A stretch of 44,583 bases of DNA, from NCBI RefSeq assembly GCF_029960115.1, contig NZ_JASCOZ010000019.1, positions 1 through 44,583 of the forward strand, read 5' to 3'. This DNA comes from Stenotrophomonas sp. PS02289 (GTDB taxonomy: Bacteria > Pseudomonadota > Gammaproteobacteria > Xanthomonadales > Xanthomonadaceae). Under the pieces are notes generated by a model. That model was not told where the DNA came from, did no database searches, and saw only the letters and a list, made by a program, of their open reading frames with translations. Every line of letters begins with the position of its first letter. Position 1 is the first letter of the stretch. This document shows, piece by piece, positions 16,337-24,684 of the stretch. The position numbers and the translations under genes were made by a program.

Positions 16337-18184
16337 TTAAAACATCAAATTGATCATCAACACGACCACGATCGTGTAGATCAACGACAGCGGCGCACCC
16401 ACCCGCCACAACTCGCGCGGGGTGTAGTTGGCCGGACCGGTGATCATCGAAATCACCGGGTTGGAGGCCGTCATCAGGTTGTTCGAGGCCGACAGCGCCA
16501 CAATCAGCGCAAAGGCCGTCGGGTTGCCACCAGCGGCCAAGGCCAGATTCACCGCGATGGGCACCATCACGATGGTCGCCCCCACGTGGCTGATCACCAG
16601 CGAGAACACCGTGGTCAGCAGCGCCAACGCGATTTCCAGGGTCCACACCGGTATGCCGGTGGGCAGCCGGTCGATGGTGTGGCCGGCCACCCAGGCCGCC
16701 GCGCCACTGCTGTCCATCGCCCAGCCCAACGGAATCAGGCCGGCCATCATGAAGATGGTCTTCCAGTTGATCGAGGCGTAGGCCTCGTCCATGCGCAGCA
16801 CGCCGGTCAGCAGCATGCCCGCCACGCCGGTCATCAGCGTGAGCGCCACCGGCAGCTTGGAGGTCAGTGCGATCAGGATGGTGATGGCGAAGATCGTCAT
16901 TGCGATCTTGAATTTGTGCGGCCGCTGCTCGCCCTTGGGGTAGTCGGTCACCACCACGAAGTCGCGGCTCTTGGCGGCTTGGGCCAGGTCGGTCCAGATG
17001 CTGTGGAACACCAGCATGTCGCCCGCACGCAGCGGCACGTTGCGCACGTCCTCGCGGATGACCTGCTTGTCGCGGTTGATCGCCAGCAGGCTGATCCCGC
17101 GCTGCTTGCGCAGGCGCAGCTGCGAAGCGCTTTTGCCGATCACCTCGGAGGTGGGCGGTACCACCGCTTCGGAAATGCCCGCGCGGCTGGGGTTGAACAG
17201 GTCGCCCAGGTGCTTCAGGCGCGAGGACATGCGCAGGAACTGGTTCTGTGCGAAATCGCTGACCTGCTGGCGGCTGCCCATCACGCCGAGCACGCTGCCG
17301 ACCCAGATGCGCATTTCCGCCGGTGGGGCCAGGCGGGTGTCGTTACCGGTTTTCAGTGCCAGCATCAGCGGCGCGTCGTGCACTGTTTCGGCCTCGCCCA
17401 GGGTCATGCCGACCAGCGGACTCTCCGCGCTGACCACCAGTTCGAACACATCGCCCTCGATACCGTAGGTCTTGGCGAAGTAGTTCTCGGTGCGGGTCGG
17501 GGTCACCCCATCGTTGGCCAGGGTCTCTTCTTCCACCAGCTTACGGTCGCCGAAGAAGCGGAAGTACAGCAGCGAGGCTACCAGCAGTGCCAGGCCGATC
17601 GGCAGTGGCGCGAACATCCGCAGCGGCTCGATGGTGGCCAGGCCCGACGGCAGATTGTTGTTGGCCGAGGCCAGCAGGTCGTTGAGCAGGATCAGTGGCG
17701 AATTGCCGACCATGGTCAGCGCGCCGCCCATCACGATGGCCGCGGCAATTGGCAGCAGCAGCCGTTGCAGGGTGAGCCCGGTGCGCGCGGCCAGCCGGGA
17801 GGCCACTGGCAGGTACAGGGCCATCACCGACGGGTTCTGCATGAAGGACGAGTTCAGGCCGGCAATGGCCGTGGTCATCATAAGCAACCGCTGTTCAACG
17901 CCGTGGCCGCGCCGCAGCAGCCACGCCGCCAGCCGGTTCAGCGCGCCGGTGCGGTCCAGGCCCGCGCCGAGAATGGTGGTGGCGATGATGCTCATCACCG
18001 CGTTACCGGAGAAGCCACCGAAGATTTCTTCCGGTGCGATCAGGCCGGTCACGCCGAGCACCACCAGCACCACCAGCGCCACCACGTCGGCGCGGATGCG
18101 CTCGAACAGGAACATCGCCATCGTGAACCCAACCAGCCCGAGGACGAGCTTCATGTCGTTGGTCAGCGTCAGCGCGGTTTCCAT
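16337..18184 (-). CDS. SLC13/DASS-family transporter with two TrkA_C (RCK_C) domains
   Basis: 615 residues. Two blocks of transmembrane helices (residues about 10-215 and 415-615) flank a soluble insert of about 200 residues. The insert has two RCK_C/TrkA_C-like repeats (GDVFELVVSAESPLVGMTL and ISEAVVPPTSEVIGKSASQLRLR), the layout of the SLC13 permeases with RCK domains. Helical hairpin motifs NSSFMQNPSVMALYLP and LSASNNLMTASNPVISMI carry the SNT/SNP-type ion and substrate site. It takes up anions such as sulfate or dicarboxylates with Na+; which one is not decided. It lies 27 bp after trmB and ends the thiS-thiG-trmB unit. Confidence 0.85.
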   Translation of the reverse strand: METALTLTNDMKLVLGLVGFTMAMFLFERIRADVVALVVLVVLGVTGLIAPEEIFGGFSGNAVMSIIATTILGAGLDRTGALNRLAAWLLRRGHGVEQRLLMMTTAIAGLNSSFMQNPSVMALYLPVASRLAARTGLTLQRLLLPIAAAIVMGGALTMVGNSPLILLNDLLASANNNLPSGLATIEPLRMFAPLPIGLALLVASLLYFRFFGDRKLVEEETLANDGVTPTRTENYFAKTYGIEGDVFELVVSAESPLVGMTLGEAETVHDAPLMLALKTGNDTRLAPPAEMRIWVGSVLGVMGSRQQVSDFAQNQFLRMSSRLKHLGDLFNPSRAGISEAVVPPTSEVIGKSASQLRLRKQRGISLLAINRDKQVIREDVRNVPLRAGDMLVFHSIWTDLAQAAKSRDFVVVTDYPKGEQRPHKFKIAMTIFAITILIALTSKLPVALTLMTGVAGMLLTGVLRMDEAYASINWKTIFMMAGLIPLGWAMDSSGAAAWVAGHTIDRLPTGIPVWTLEIALALLTTVFSLVISHVGATIVMVPIAVNLALAAGGNPTAFALIVALSASNNLMTASNPVISMITGPANYTPRELWRVGAPLSLIYTIVVVLMINLMF

Positions 18185-18211
18185 GGGGTGGCGCGGGTCC
18201 TTGGCCTTGGG

Positions 18212-18946
18212 TCAGGTGCGGTCGTACAGCAGATCCCACACGCCGTGGCCGAGTTTCTGGCCGCGGGTCTCGAAGTGGGTCTGTGGTCGCCACTCCGGTC
18301 GATCGACCTGGCCACGCGGACCGGCGCGGTTGACCAGCCCTTCGGTGGCGTCCAGCACCTCCCACATCTGCTCGGCGTAGTCTTCCCAGTCGGTGGCGCA
18401 GTGCAGGCGACCGCCCGGGCGCAGCTTGCGCACCAGCAGCGCCGCGAACGCCGGCTGCAGCAGGCGGCGCTTGTTGTGGCGCTTCTTGTGCCACGGGTCG
18501 GGGAAATAGATGCGCACTTCATCGAGCGCGCCATCGGCGATTTCCTTTTCCAGCACTTCCACCGCGTCGTGGTGGTACAGGCGCACGTGATCGGCGTTGT
18601 CGTCGGCCAGTGCATTCAGCAGCCGGCCCACGCCGGGGGCATGCACCTCAATGCCGATGTAGTCGCGGCTGGGGTCCTGCTGCGCGGCAAAGCGCAGCGC
18701 TGCACCGTTGCCGAAGCCGATTTCCAGCACCTTGTGCGCGTCGCGACCGAACGTGGCGTTCAGATCACGCAGTTCACCGGAGTAGTCCAGTCCGAAGCGC
18801 GGCCAGCGCTCGTCAAACGCGCGCTGCTGGGCCGGCGTGAAGCGCCCCTGGCGCAGCACGAAGCTGCGGATCTCGCGGCGGCCTTCGCTCACCGTGAACG
18901 GCTTGGGCGGAGCCTTGGCACCGCTGCTCGAGAACGGGTTGGTCAT
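18212..18946 (-). CDS. trmB: tRNA (guanine-N7-)-methyltransferase TrmB
   Basis: 244 residues. A Rossmann SAM-binding site ([12 protein letters not shown], about residues 68-79), an acidic second-strand end ([10 protein letters not shown]), and the family signature [17 protein letters not shown] are all clear. It makes m7G46 in the tRNA variable loop using SAM. Its ATG overlaps the stop codon of thiG by one base (TGATG on the minus strand), so translation is coupled. The N-terminal 45 residues are variable as in other gammaproteobacterial TrmB. Confidence 0.96.
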   Translation of the reverse strand: MTNPFSSSGAKAPPKPFTVSEGRREIRSFVLRQGRFTPAQQRAFDERWPRFGLDYSGELRDLNATFGRDAHKVLEIGFGNGAALRFAAQQDPSRDYIGIEVHAPGVGRLLNALADDNADHVRLYHHDAVEVLEKEIADGALDEVRIYFPDPWHKKRHNKRRLLQPAFAALLVRKLRPGGRLHCATDWEDYAEQMWEVLDATEGLVNRAGPRGQVDRPEWRPQTHFETRGQKLGHGVWDLLYDRT

Positions 18947-19740
18947 CAGCCGATCACTCCTTCCACCGGAGAAGACGCACTGGCATAACGCTTGCGCGCA
19001 ATGCGCCCGGCCAGGAAGGCTTCACGGCCGGCTTCGACCGCCTTGCGCATCGCGCTGGCCATCAGCACCGGGTTGCGTGCGCCGGCAATGGCGGTGTTCA
19101 TCAGCACGCCGTCGCAGCCCAGTTCCATCGCAATGGCGGCATCGGAGGCGGTGCCCACGCCGGCATCAACGATGATCGGCACCTTGGCGCTCTCGATGAT
19201 TTCCAGCAGGTTGTACTTGTTCTGGATGCCCAGCCCCGAGCCGATCGGCGCGGCCAGCGGCATCACCGCCACGCAGCCGATTTCTTCCAGGCGCTTGGCC
19301 AGGATCGGGTCGTCGGAGGTGTAGACCATGACCTCGAAGCCGTCCTTGACCAGCTGCTCGGCGGCCTTCAGGGTCTGCACCACGTCCGGGTACAGGGTTT
19401 TCTGGTCGCCCAGCACTTCCAGCTTGGTCAGGTTGTGGCCGTCGAGCAGCTCACGCGCCAGCCGGCAGGTGCGCACCGCGTCTTCGGCGGTGTAGCAGCC
19501 GGCGGTGTTGGGCAGGATGGTGTAGCGGTCCGGCGGCAGCACATCCAGCAGGTTGGGCTCGCCCGGGTTCTGCCCGATGTTGGTGCGGCGGATGGCCACG
19601 GTGACGATCTGGGCCGCGGCTGCCTCGGTGGCGATGCGCGTTTCTTCCAGGTCCTTGAACTTGCCGGTTCCGGTCAGCAGCCGGGACGTGTAGGTCTTGC
19701 CGGCGATCACCAGCGAATCGGGGGAGGCGTGAGCTGTCAT
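18946..19740 (-). CDS. thiG: thiazole synthase ThiG
   Basis: 264 residues from the ATG at 19740; a further in-frame ATG at 19755 is less likely. TIM-barrel enzyme that forms the thiazole phosphate of thiamine from 1-deoxy-xylulose 5-phosphate, dehydroglycine and sulfur carried by ThiS thiocarboxylate. The Schiff-base Lys is K106 ([10 protein letters not shown]), and phosphate-binding motifs [11 protein letters not shown] and [25 protein letters not shown] are intact. It lies 51 bp after thiS and overlaps trmB by one base. The C-terminal [19 protein letters not shown] is typical. Confidence 0.97.
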   Translation of the reverse strand: MTAHASPDSLVIAGKTYTSRLLTGTGKFKDLEETRIATEAAAAQIVTVAIRRTNIGQNPGEPNLLDVLPPDRYTILPNTAGCYTAEDAVRTCRLARELLDGHNLTKLEVLGDQKTLYPDVVQTLKAAEQLVKDGFEVMVYTSDDPILAKRLEEIGCVAVMPLAAPIGSGLGIQNKYNLLEIIESAKVPIIVDAGVGTASDAAIAMELGCDGVLMNTAIAGARNPVLMASAMRKAVEAGREAFLAGRIARKRYASASSPVEGVIG

Positions 19741-19791
19741 GCGGTGAATTATCACACACGTGGCGTCGGCCGCCCCGCCCGATTTCGACCC

Positions 19792-19992
19792 TCAACCGCC
19801 GCCCAATGCGTGGACGATCTCGATCACATCGCCGTCGTGCAGTTCGTGCGTTCCGTGCAGGCTGCGGGTCACGATCTCGCCATTGACCTCCACCGCCACG
19901 CGGCGCTGGGTCAGCTGTTCAAGGTCAAGCAACTGCTGGACGGTGGTGCTTTGCGGAAGCTGGCGGGGTTCGCCATTGAGCTGGATGTTCAT
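19792..19992 (-). CDS. thiS: sulfur carrier protein ThiS
   Basis: 66 residues with a ubiquitin-like fold pattern: MNIQLNGEP, the core QLPQSTTVQQLLD, RRVAVEVNGEIV, the acidic HDGDVIEIV, and the required C-terminal Gly-Gly (HALGGG, with one extra Gly). The terminal Gly is adenylated and thiocarboxylated to bring sulfur to ThiG, encoded just downstream. A longer upstream frame is rejected since the family begins at this Met. No THI-box (TPP riboswitch) was seen in the 200 bp upstream. Confidence 0.95.
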   Translation of the reverse strand: MNIQLNGEPRQLPQSTTVQQLLDLEQLTQRRVAVEVNGEIVTRSLHGTHELHDGDVIEIVHALGGG

Positions 19993-20194
19993 GACGCCAT
20001 TGTCCCCTAAAGGCCCCACTTCCGCGTACCCTTGCCGCCCCCGTCGGTGGCCGTCCATGCCTGTGCTGGCGTGGTTCTGCGCCGATCCCGGCCGGTTCCA
20101 TGTCGCAATGCAGCGTGAAACAGCCGGGGTGCAGTAGGACCATGGCACCGTGCGCCGGCGTACGTCGGCCGCTTCCACCCTCAAGGAGTTTTTC

Positions 20195-22024
20195 ATGCTG
20201 CTCAGCAAGCGTCCCCTGCGTTCCCTGATGGCCGTGGCCATTGCCCTGGCCGCAGTGCCGGCCATGGCGCAGTCCCCGTATTCCAAGACCGTGTTCATTG
20301 GCGACAGCCTGACCGACCAGGGCTACTTCCGCCCGCTGCTGCCTGCAGAAGTGCGGCCGGTGACCGGTCAGTTCACCACCAACCCGGGTTGGGTGTGGGC
20401 GCAGTACGTTGCCGACTACTACGGCACCAATGCCACGGCCAACGGCAATGGCCAAGGCGGTGACAACTACGCCATCGGCGGCGCGCGCGTGGGCGTGCAC
20501 GGCAGCCAGATCCTGGCCCCGAACACGCCGGCAGTGCCGGTTTACTCGCTCAAGGAGCAGACCCAGCAGTATCTGGCTGCCAACGGTGGCAAGGCCGATG
20601 CCAACGGCCTGTACACCGTGTGGGGCGGGGCCAACGACCTGTTCGCCATCCAGGCCGGTGCGCCGCTGCAGGCCACCCTGGGCGCGGCGGTGACCGACCA
20701 GGTCGGCATCGTGGGCACCCTGAAGGGCGCTGGCGCGCAGTACATCGTCGTGCCGACCCTGCCTGACATCGGCCTGACCCCGGCCGCGCGCGCCGGCGGC
20801 GCGGTGGGCATGGCGCAGGGCACCGCGCTGGCCAAGGCCTACAACGACGCCCTGTTCGCCGGCCTGAAGAGCGCCGGTCTGCAGGTCATTCCGGTCGACA
20901 CCTTCCACATCCTGCAGGAAATCGTCGCCAGCCCGGGCACCTACGGCTTCGTCAACGTCACCAGCCCGGCCTGCGCCACGGCCTCCTCGCTGACCTGCAA
21001 CCCGACTGCCTACGTCAATCCGAACGCGGCCAACAACTACGTGTTCGCCGACGGCGTGCACCCGACCACGGCCACGCATGAAATGCTGGGGCAGTACACG
21101 CTGTCCATTCTGGAAGCCCCGCGCAACCAGCAGATCCTGACCCATTCGGCGCAGACCATCGGCCGCTCGCGCGCCGACCAGGTCAGCCTGCACGTGGGCG
21201 GTCGTCCGGCCGATGGCCTGAGCTGGTGGGGTGGCGTGCGCGGTGACATGCAGCGCTACGACCACGCCGACCTGTACGACGGCCTGGCTCCGGCCGGCCT
21301 GTTCGGCATGGATTGGGCGAAGGACGGCTTGGTGCTCGGCGGTTTCGCCGGTTACGGCCGCATGGACGCCGACTTCGGCCACAACAAGGGTGACTTCACC
21401 CAGTCCGACACCTCCCTGGGTCTGTTTGCCGGCTGGTATGGCGACAAGGTGTGGGTGAACGGCCAGGTCAGCTACAGCTGGCTCGATTACGACGTCACCC
21501 GCAAGGTCCAGCTCGGCCCGGCCACCCGCACCCACACCGGCAAGCCGGAGGGCAGCAACCTGACCGCCGCGCTGAACGCCGGTTACGAGTTCGGCACCGA
21601 GGGCGGCCTGCGCCACGGTCCGGTCGCCTCGGTGATCTGGCAGAAGGTCAAGTTGGACGCCTACAACGAGTCCAACCTGAGCGCCACCGCGCTGGGCTAT
21701 GGCAATCAGGACGTGGACTCGACCGTGGGCCGCCTGGGCTGGCAGATGCGCTTTGATGGCGGCAGCGTCAAGCCGTACGCGCAGATCACCTGGGACCATG
21801 AGTTCGAAGACGGCCAGCAGGCCAGCGCGTGGCTGCAGACCATGCCGGAAGCCGGCATGTACAAGGTGCCGGGCCTGGAGTTCGACGAGGACTACGTGAC
21901 CGCCATCATGGGCGTGCGCATGGACATGTTCGGCCTGAGCAGCAACATCGGCATCAGCACCACCGCCGCGCAGAACAGCGCCCGCGACGCGACCATCTTC
22001 GCGCAGTTCAGCGGTAGCTTCTGA
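20195..22024 (+). CDS. estA: GDSL-type autotransporter esterase/lipase (EstA-like)
   Basis: 609 residues from the ATG at 20195 with AAGGAG 6-11 bases upstream. Signal peptide 1-26 (ends PAMAQ). The passenger is a GDSL/SGNH hydrolase: block I VFIGDSLTDQGYF with nucleophile S38, block III GANDL (about residue 147), block V DGVHPT with the Asp/His pair (about 286 and 289). From about residue 330 to the end lies an autotransporter beta-barrel with terminal Phe (QFSGSF). It is secreted to the cell surface where it hydrolyses esters; in Pseudomonas the homolog affects rhamnolipids and motility. One Cys pair (about residues 257-267) sits just before block V. A strong terminator follows. Confidence 0.92.
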   Translation: MLLSKRPLRSLMAVAIALAAVPAMAQSPYSKTVFIGDSLTDQGYFRPLLPAEVRPVTGQFTTNPGWVWAQYVADYYGTNATANGNGQGGDNYAIGGARVGVHGSQILAPNTPAVPVYSLKEQTQQYLAANGGKADANGLYTVWGGANDLFAIQAGAPLQATLGAAVTDQVGIVGTLKGAGAQYIVVPTLPDIGLTPAARAGGAVGMAQGTALAKAYNDALFAGLKSAGLQVIPVDTFHILQEIVASPGTYGFVNVTSPACATASSLTCNPTAYVNPNAANNYVFADGVHPTTATHEMLGQYTLSILEAPRNQQILTHSAQTIGRSRADQVSLHVGGRPADGLSWWGGVRGDMQRYDHADLYDGLAPAGLFGMDWAKDGLVLGGFAGYGRMDADFGHNKGDFTQSDTSLGLFAGWYGDKVWVNGQVSYSWLDYDVTRKVQLGPATRTHTGKPEGSNLTAALNAGYEFGTEGGLRHGPVASVIWQKVKLDAYNESNLSATALGYGNQDVDSTVGRLGWQMRFDGGSVKPYAQITWDHEFEDGQQASAWLQTMPEAGMYKVPGLEFDEDYVTAIMGVRMDMFGLSSNIGISTTAAQNSARDATIFAQFSGSF

Positions 22025-22030
22025 TCCAAC

Positions 22031-22065
22031 GGCACGGGCGGCGCAATGCCGCCCGTTGCCTTTTT
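22031..22065 (+). terminator. intrinsic terminator of the esterase gene
   Basis: ACGGGCGGC/GCCGCCCGT arms around GCAAT, extended by GGC/GCC, then TTTTT. It begins 7 bp after the stop codon. Confidence 0.92.
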
Positions 22066-22079
22066 CCCGCCCGGGCGCA

Positions 22080-22085
22080 TAGAAT
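22080..22085 (+). promoter_or_regulatory. -10 box of the tRNA-Gly promoter
   Basis: TAGAAT ends 13 bp before the mature tRNA 5' end, giving a start site a few bases upstream of the tRNA. It lies just after the esterase terminator, so the tRNA has its own promoter. Confidence 0.55.
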
Positions 22086-22098
22086 TCCCGGGCACCAA

Positions 22099-22172
22099 GC
22101 GGGTGTAGCTCAATGGTAGAGCTGTAGCTTCCCAAGCTACTGACGAGGGTTCGATTCCCTTCACCCGCTCCA
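22099..22172 (+). tRNA. tRNA-Gly (anticodon CCC)
   Basis: 74 nt including encoded CCA. Acceptor GCGGGTG pairs with CACCCGC, discriminator T. D-arm GTAGCTCAATGGTAGAGC. Anticodon arm GTAGC-TTCCCAA-GCTAC gives U33 and anticodon CCC, reading GGG. T-arm GAGGG-TTCGATT-CCCTT. The accessory patch to the right begins directly after it, but no duplicated tRNA 3' end was found that would mark an integration. Confidence 0.97.
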
Positions 22173-22235
22173 CGGTTTGCGCAGCAAACCATGGAGCGTG
22201 GCGGCATGCCACCAGATCCCCGCGCCTGTCGGCGC

Positions 22236-22256
22236 GCCCCCTTGACTCAAGGGGGC
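22236..22256 (+). terminator. hairpin downstream of tRNA-Gly
   Basis: GCCCCCTTG/CAAGGGGGC with a short loop, then TGCTATTT. A smaller hairpin (GGTTTGC/GCAAACC, 22174-22190) lies between it and the tRNA and could aid 3' processing. Nothing else is visible between 22173 and 22347. Confidence 0.6.
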
Positions 22257-22347
22257 TGCTATTTCGACATATTCCACGCACGCTTTATTGACCCGCGCGC
22301 TGAAATGATGGCGCGAACGGCGCATTGCGTCATGCGTGGGGTTCTAC

Positions 22348-22695
22348 ATGTGCGGATCAAACAAGGCAGTGCTGGAAGCCGCCAACGCTGCGGTTCGCGC
22401 GGGTGACAATGAAGGGTTCCTTGCCCATTGCACCGACGATATCCGCTGGACGACCGTGGGTGAGGGCACGTTGCAGGGCAAACAGGCGGTTCGCGCGTGG
22501 ATGAAAGGGGCGTATTCAGTGCCGCCGCAGTTTGAGGTGCAGTACATGGTCGCGGAGGGGGATCGCGTGATTGCGATCGGCACGATCATGGGGGATGGCC
22601 CCGAAGGCAAGCCCGCGGAACTTGCCTATAGCGACGTCTGGCGTTTCCGGGATGGAAAGATGTGTGAGCTCGATGCGTTTGTGATTGGAGCCTGA
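22348..22695 (+). CDS. SnoaL/NTF2-like small protein
   Basis: 115 residues from the ATG at 22348; a GTG at 22336 would add four. The pattern is that of SnoaL-like cone-fold proteins: helix 1 NKAVLEAANAAVRAGDNEGFLAHC, the strand TDDIRWTTVGEG, LQGKQAVRAWMKG, and the paired strands FEVQYMVAEGDRVIAIGTI and YSDVWRFRDGKMCELDAFV. Members include isomerases, hydrolases and many of unknown role; no catalytic set can be named. It stands 165 bp before the dioxygenase gene, so shared transcription is possible but not shown. Confidence 0.75.
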   Translation: MCGSNKAVLEAANAAVRAGDNEGFLAHCTDDIRWTTVGEGTLQGKQAVRAWMKGAYSVPPQFEVQYMVAEGDRVIAIGTIMGDGPEGKPAELAYSDVWRFRDGKMCELDAFVIGA

Positions 22696-22860
22696 AAATC
22701 GCTGGGACGACGCAACTTGACGCAATTGTCCGGAAAAAATGGGCCGGAATCGGCAACGTAACTACAATGTGAACCTGTTCCGTGTGAGGTCAGAAAACCC
22801 TGATCGACGCAGCGCAACTTGATCTTCACCATCACTCCTCCATTTGATTGAGGACGGACG

Positions 22861-23640
22861 ATGCCCCGCGATGCGTTGCTGGAAAACGGATATGCCCACT
22901 ACGCCATTCGACCTAAGCGAGCCAGCTTGGATGGGGAGATCGAACTGCTCAGGAGCGAGTTCGCGAAGCTGGAGTTGGATCCCTACGCGCCATCGGATGC
23001 AAACCGCTACCGACGCTATGGCAATGGCGTAATTCTTCCATGGTGCCATCAGGCCACGCCGCATTGGATGCCCGCCCTGCAAGGGGAGGGTGGGCAGCGA
23101 CTCGCCGCGTACGGGCAAGGCTCATTCAACCCTGATCATCATCGTTCGCGGCAGTTCCCCTGCCTAAGCGAAGACGTAATGGAATGCGAACTCCTGCTCG
23201 ACCTGATTCGCGAAGATTATTCAAATACGTTCTGGGATTCGCCGGGACAGGCGATGCCAATCTACTTCGGTGTTCATTTCATCAAGTTGACGTCATGTGG
23301 CCCCGATAAGTGGGGAGTCAGCTCGCCAAACTGCTTTCACCAGGATGGGGAGACATTCACGTTTGCGCACCTGATCCATCGATCTCCCAATTTGGATGGG
23401 GGTGTCAATTACATCGCATCGCCCGCGTTGAGAGATACCCCGATGGAGCATGTGAGGCCGGATCAAATCATTTCGGAGTTCACTCTGGTGAATCCCCTGG
23501 ACAGTTTTGTGGTTCATGACCCCAAAGTGTCTCACTACGTCAGTCCTGTTCGAATGGCGAGCGATAGTGATCGTGACGCGATGGTCTGCGAGCGTTGCAT
23601 GGTGCTTGTGGACTTCTCGCCAACTGTGCAGAAGATATGA
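22861..23640 (+). CDS. 2OG/Fe(II) dioxygenase of the IDO (PF10014, amino-acid hydroxylase) type
   Basis: 259 residues; ATG preceded by GAGGACG. The iron facial triad is visible: NCFHQDGETFTF gives H160 and D162, and VVHDPKVSHYVSPV gives H225; R231 in SPVRMAS probably binds 2-oxoglutarate. Neighbouring blocks (LIHRSPNLDGGVNYI, SEFTLVNPLDSFVV) match the 2OG-Fe_Oxy_2 family, whose studied members hydroxylate free amino acids, for example L-isoleucine 4-hydroxylase (IDO) of Bacillus thuringiensis. The stop overlaps the next start (ATGA), and that gene encodes a LysO-type exporter, so a hydroxylated amino acid is probably made and exported (inference). GC and codon use are lower than in flanking genes, hinting at transfer. 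Substrate unknown. Confidence 0.85.
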   Translation: MPRDALLENGYAHYAIRPKRASLDGEIELLRSEFAKLELDPYAPSDANRYRRYGNGVILPWCHQATPHWMPALQGEGGQRLAAYGQGSFNPDHHRSRQFPCLSEDVMECELLLDLIREDYSNTFWDSPGQAMPIYFGVHFIKLTSCGPDKWGVSSPNCFHQDGETFTFAHLIHRSPNLDGGVNYIASPALRDTPMEHVRPDQIISEFTLVNPLDSFVVHDPKVSHYVSPVRMASDSDRDAMVCERCMVLVDFSPTVQKI

Positions 23641-24590
23641 TCACCAAGGCGGTTCATTCGATGCTGCCCATACTTGCAGCTCTCGCAGGCGGTTGGCTGG
23701 CTGGTCGATATCTGCTGTCAGGCATGGTGAACAAGGGGCTTGTTCGCCTTATCGGGCCTTTGGTATGGCTGATGCTGTTTCTGATCGGTGTCGAGTTCGA
23801 AAATGCACTGCGATCATTGGATGCTGTCAGGCAGGTCATGGGTGCGGCGCTGCTCATGGTGGTGACGACCACGGCAGTGCCGTGTCTGCTGCTCACCATG
23901 TTTTTCCGGCCGGCGCGCAGTCAGGTGCCGATTCGGCGCACGCTCCCGTCGCGTAAGGGGCTGCGGGCGCGGGGAGCTGCGATGCTGCCCGCCCTGCGGG
24001 AGTGCGGGCTCGCCATATTGATGGTCTCGGCGGGGCTAGTGGCTAGCGCAGCGATGGCACCATCTGGCATCTCAGCTAGTCCATTGGGTATTCCGCTGAG
24101 CCACGTTGCTTTGATGGTGCTCATCGTCCTGGTGGGCGTTGATCTAGCGGGTTTGGATATCAAACGTCACTGGTTCTCCCGGCAGGTGTTGAGCGTGCCC
24201 ATCATCGTGGTTGCGGGATCCCTGCTTGGCGCGGTTGTGGTCCACCTGGTTACGGGCGATGATCTTCGACTGTTGCTTGCTCTCGCTACGGGGTTTGGCT
24301 GGTTCACGCTATCAAGCACGCTGGTGGGCTCCTTGGCTGGCGAGATTTATGGGGCTACCGCGCTGTTCGTTGATCTGGGTCGCGAGTTCGTCGCCATAGT
24401 TCTGCTGTATCTGCTCGGAAGGCGGCACGCTCGGCTGGGTATCGCTGCTGCCGGGGCGACTGCCATGGACTCGACGCTCCCCATCGTCCGGCAGACGTGC
24501 AGGCCGGAGGAAGTGCCGATGGCATTCGTCAGCGGGTTCCTGTTGACGCTCCTGGCACCATTTCTTATCACCGCTTTCCTTGCAAGGTGA
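23637..24590 (+). CDS. LysO-family (DUF340) amino-acid exporter
   Basis: 317 residues from the ATG at 23637, overlapping the dioxygenase stop by 4 bp. Eight to nine hydrophobic segments. The second half is diagnostic: [36 protein letters not shown], then [19 protein letters not shown], close to the LysO (YbjE) pattern of inner-membrane lysine exporters. LysO of E. coli exports lysine and the analogue thialysine. Here the genetic partner is an amino-acid hydroxylase, so the natural cargo may be a hydroxylated amino acid, perhaps a basic one (inference). A basic cytoplasmic loop (about residues 93-115, [22 protein letters not shown] region) is longer than I expect for LysO. Confidence 0.85.
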   Translation: MITKAVHSMLPILAALAGGWLAGRYLLSGMVNKGLVRLIGPLVWLMLFLIGVEFENALRSLDAVRQVMGAALLMVVTTTAVPCLLLTMFFRPARSQVPIRRTLPSRKGLRARGAAMLPALRECGLAILMVSAGLVASAAMAPSGISASPLGIPLSHVALMVLIVLVGVDLAGLDIKRHWFSRQVLSVPIIVVAGSLLGAVVVHLVTGDDLRLLLALATGFGWFTLSSTLVGSLAGEIYGATALFVDLGREFVAIVLLYLLGRRHARLGIAAAGATAMDSTLPIVRQTCRPEEVPMAFVSGFLLTLLAPFLITAFLAR

Positions 24591-24598
24591 GGCGAAGA

Positions 24599-24618
24599 GT
24601 GCAGCACGGCGGCTGCAC
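24599..24618 (+). terminator. hairpin after the exporter gene
   Basis: GTGCAGC/GCTGCAC with a 6-base loop, 8 bp after the stop codon, without a T-tract. A likely 3' hairpin of the dioxygenase-exporter transcript. Confidence 0.45.
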
Positions 24619-24684
24619 AACGCCGTCATCCGCGCGCAGGGGTCTGCGCGCTATGCTTCGCGCTTTCCCCATCCACACACCCCG

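Noticed and set aside
16586-18988. 800-codon plus-strand open frame opposite the SLC13 and trmB genes
   Set aside because: Product is His/Gln/Arg-rich nonsense and runs antisense through two well-conserved genes.
19993-20194. TPP riboswitch upstream of thiS
   Set aside because: I could not find the conserved CTGAGA and ACCTGATCTGG-type blocks on the minus strand; thiS lies within 200 bp of the divergent esterase gene.
19925-22207. 760-codon minus-strand open frame opposite the esterase
   Set aside because: Crosses the tRNA and thiS start, and lies antisense to a complete GDSL autotransporter; a shadow of codon bias.
22099-24618. tRNA-Gly as integration site of a genomic island
   Set aside because: No integrase and no second copy of the tRNA 3' end was found to the right of the accessory genes.
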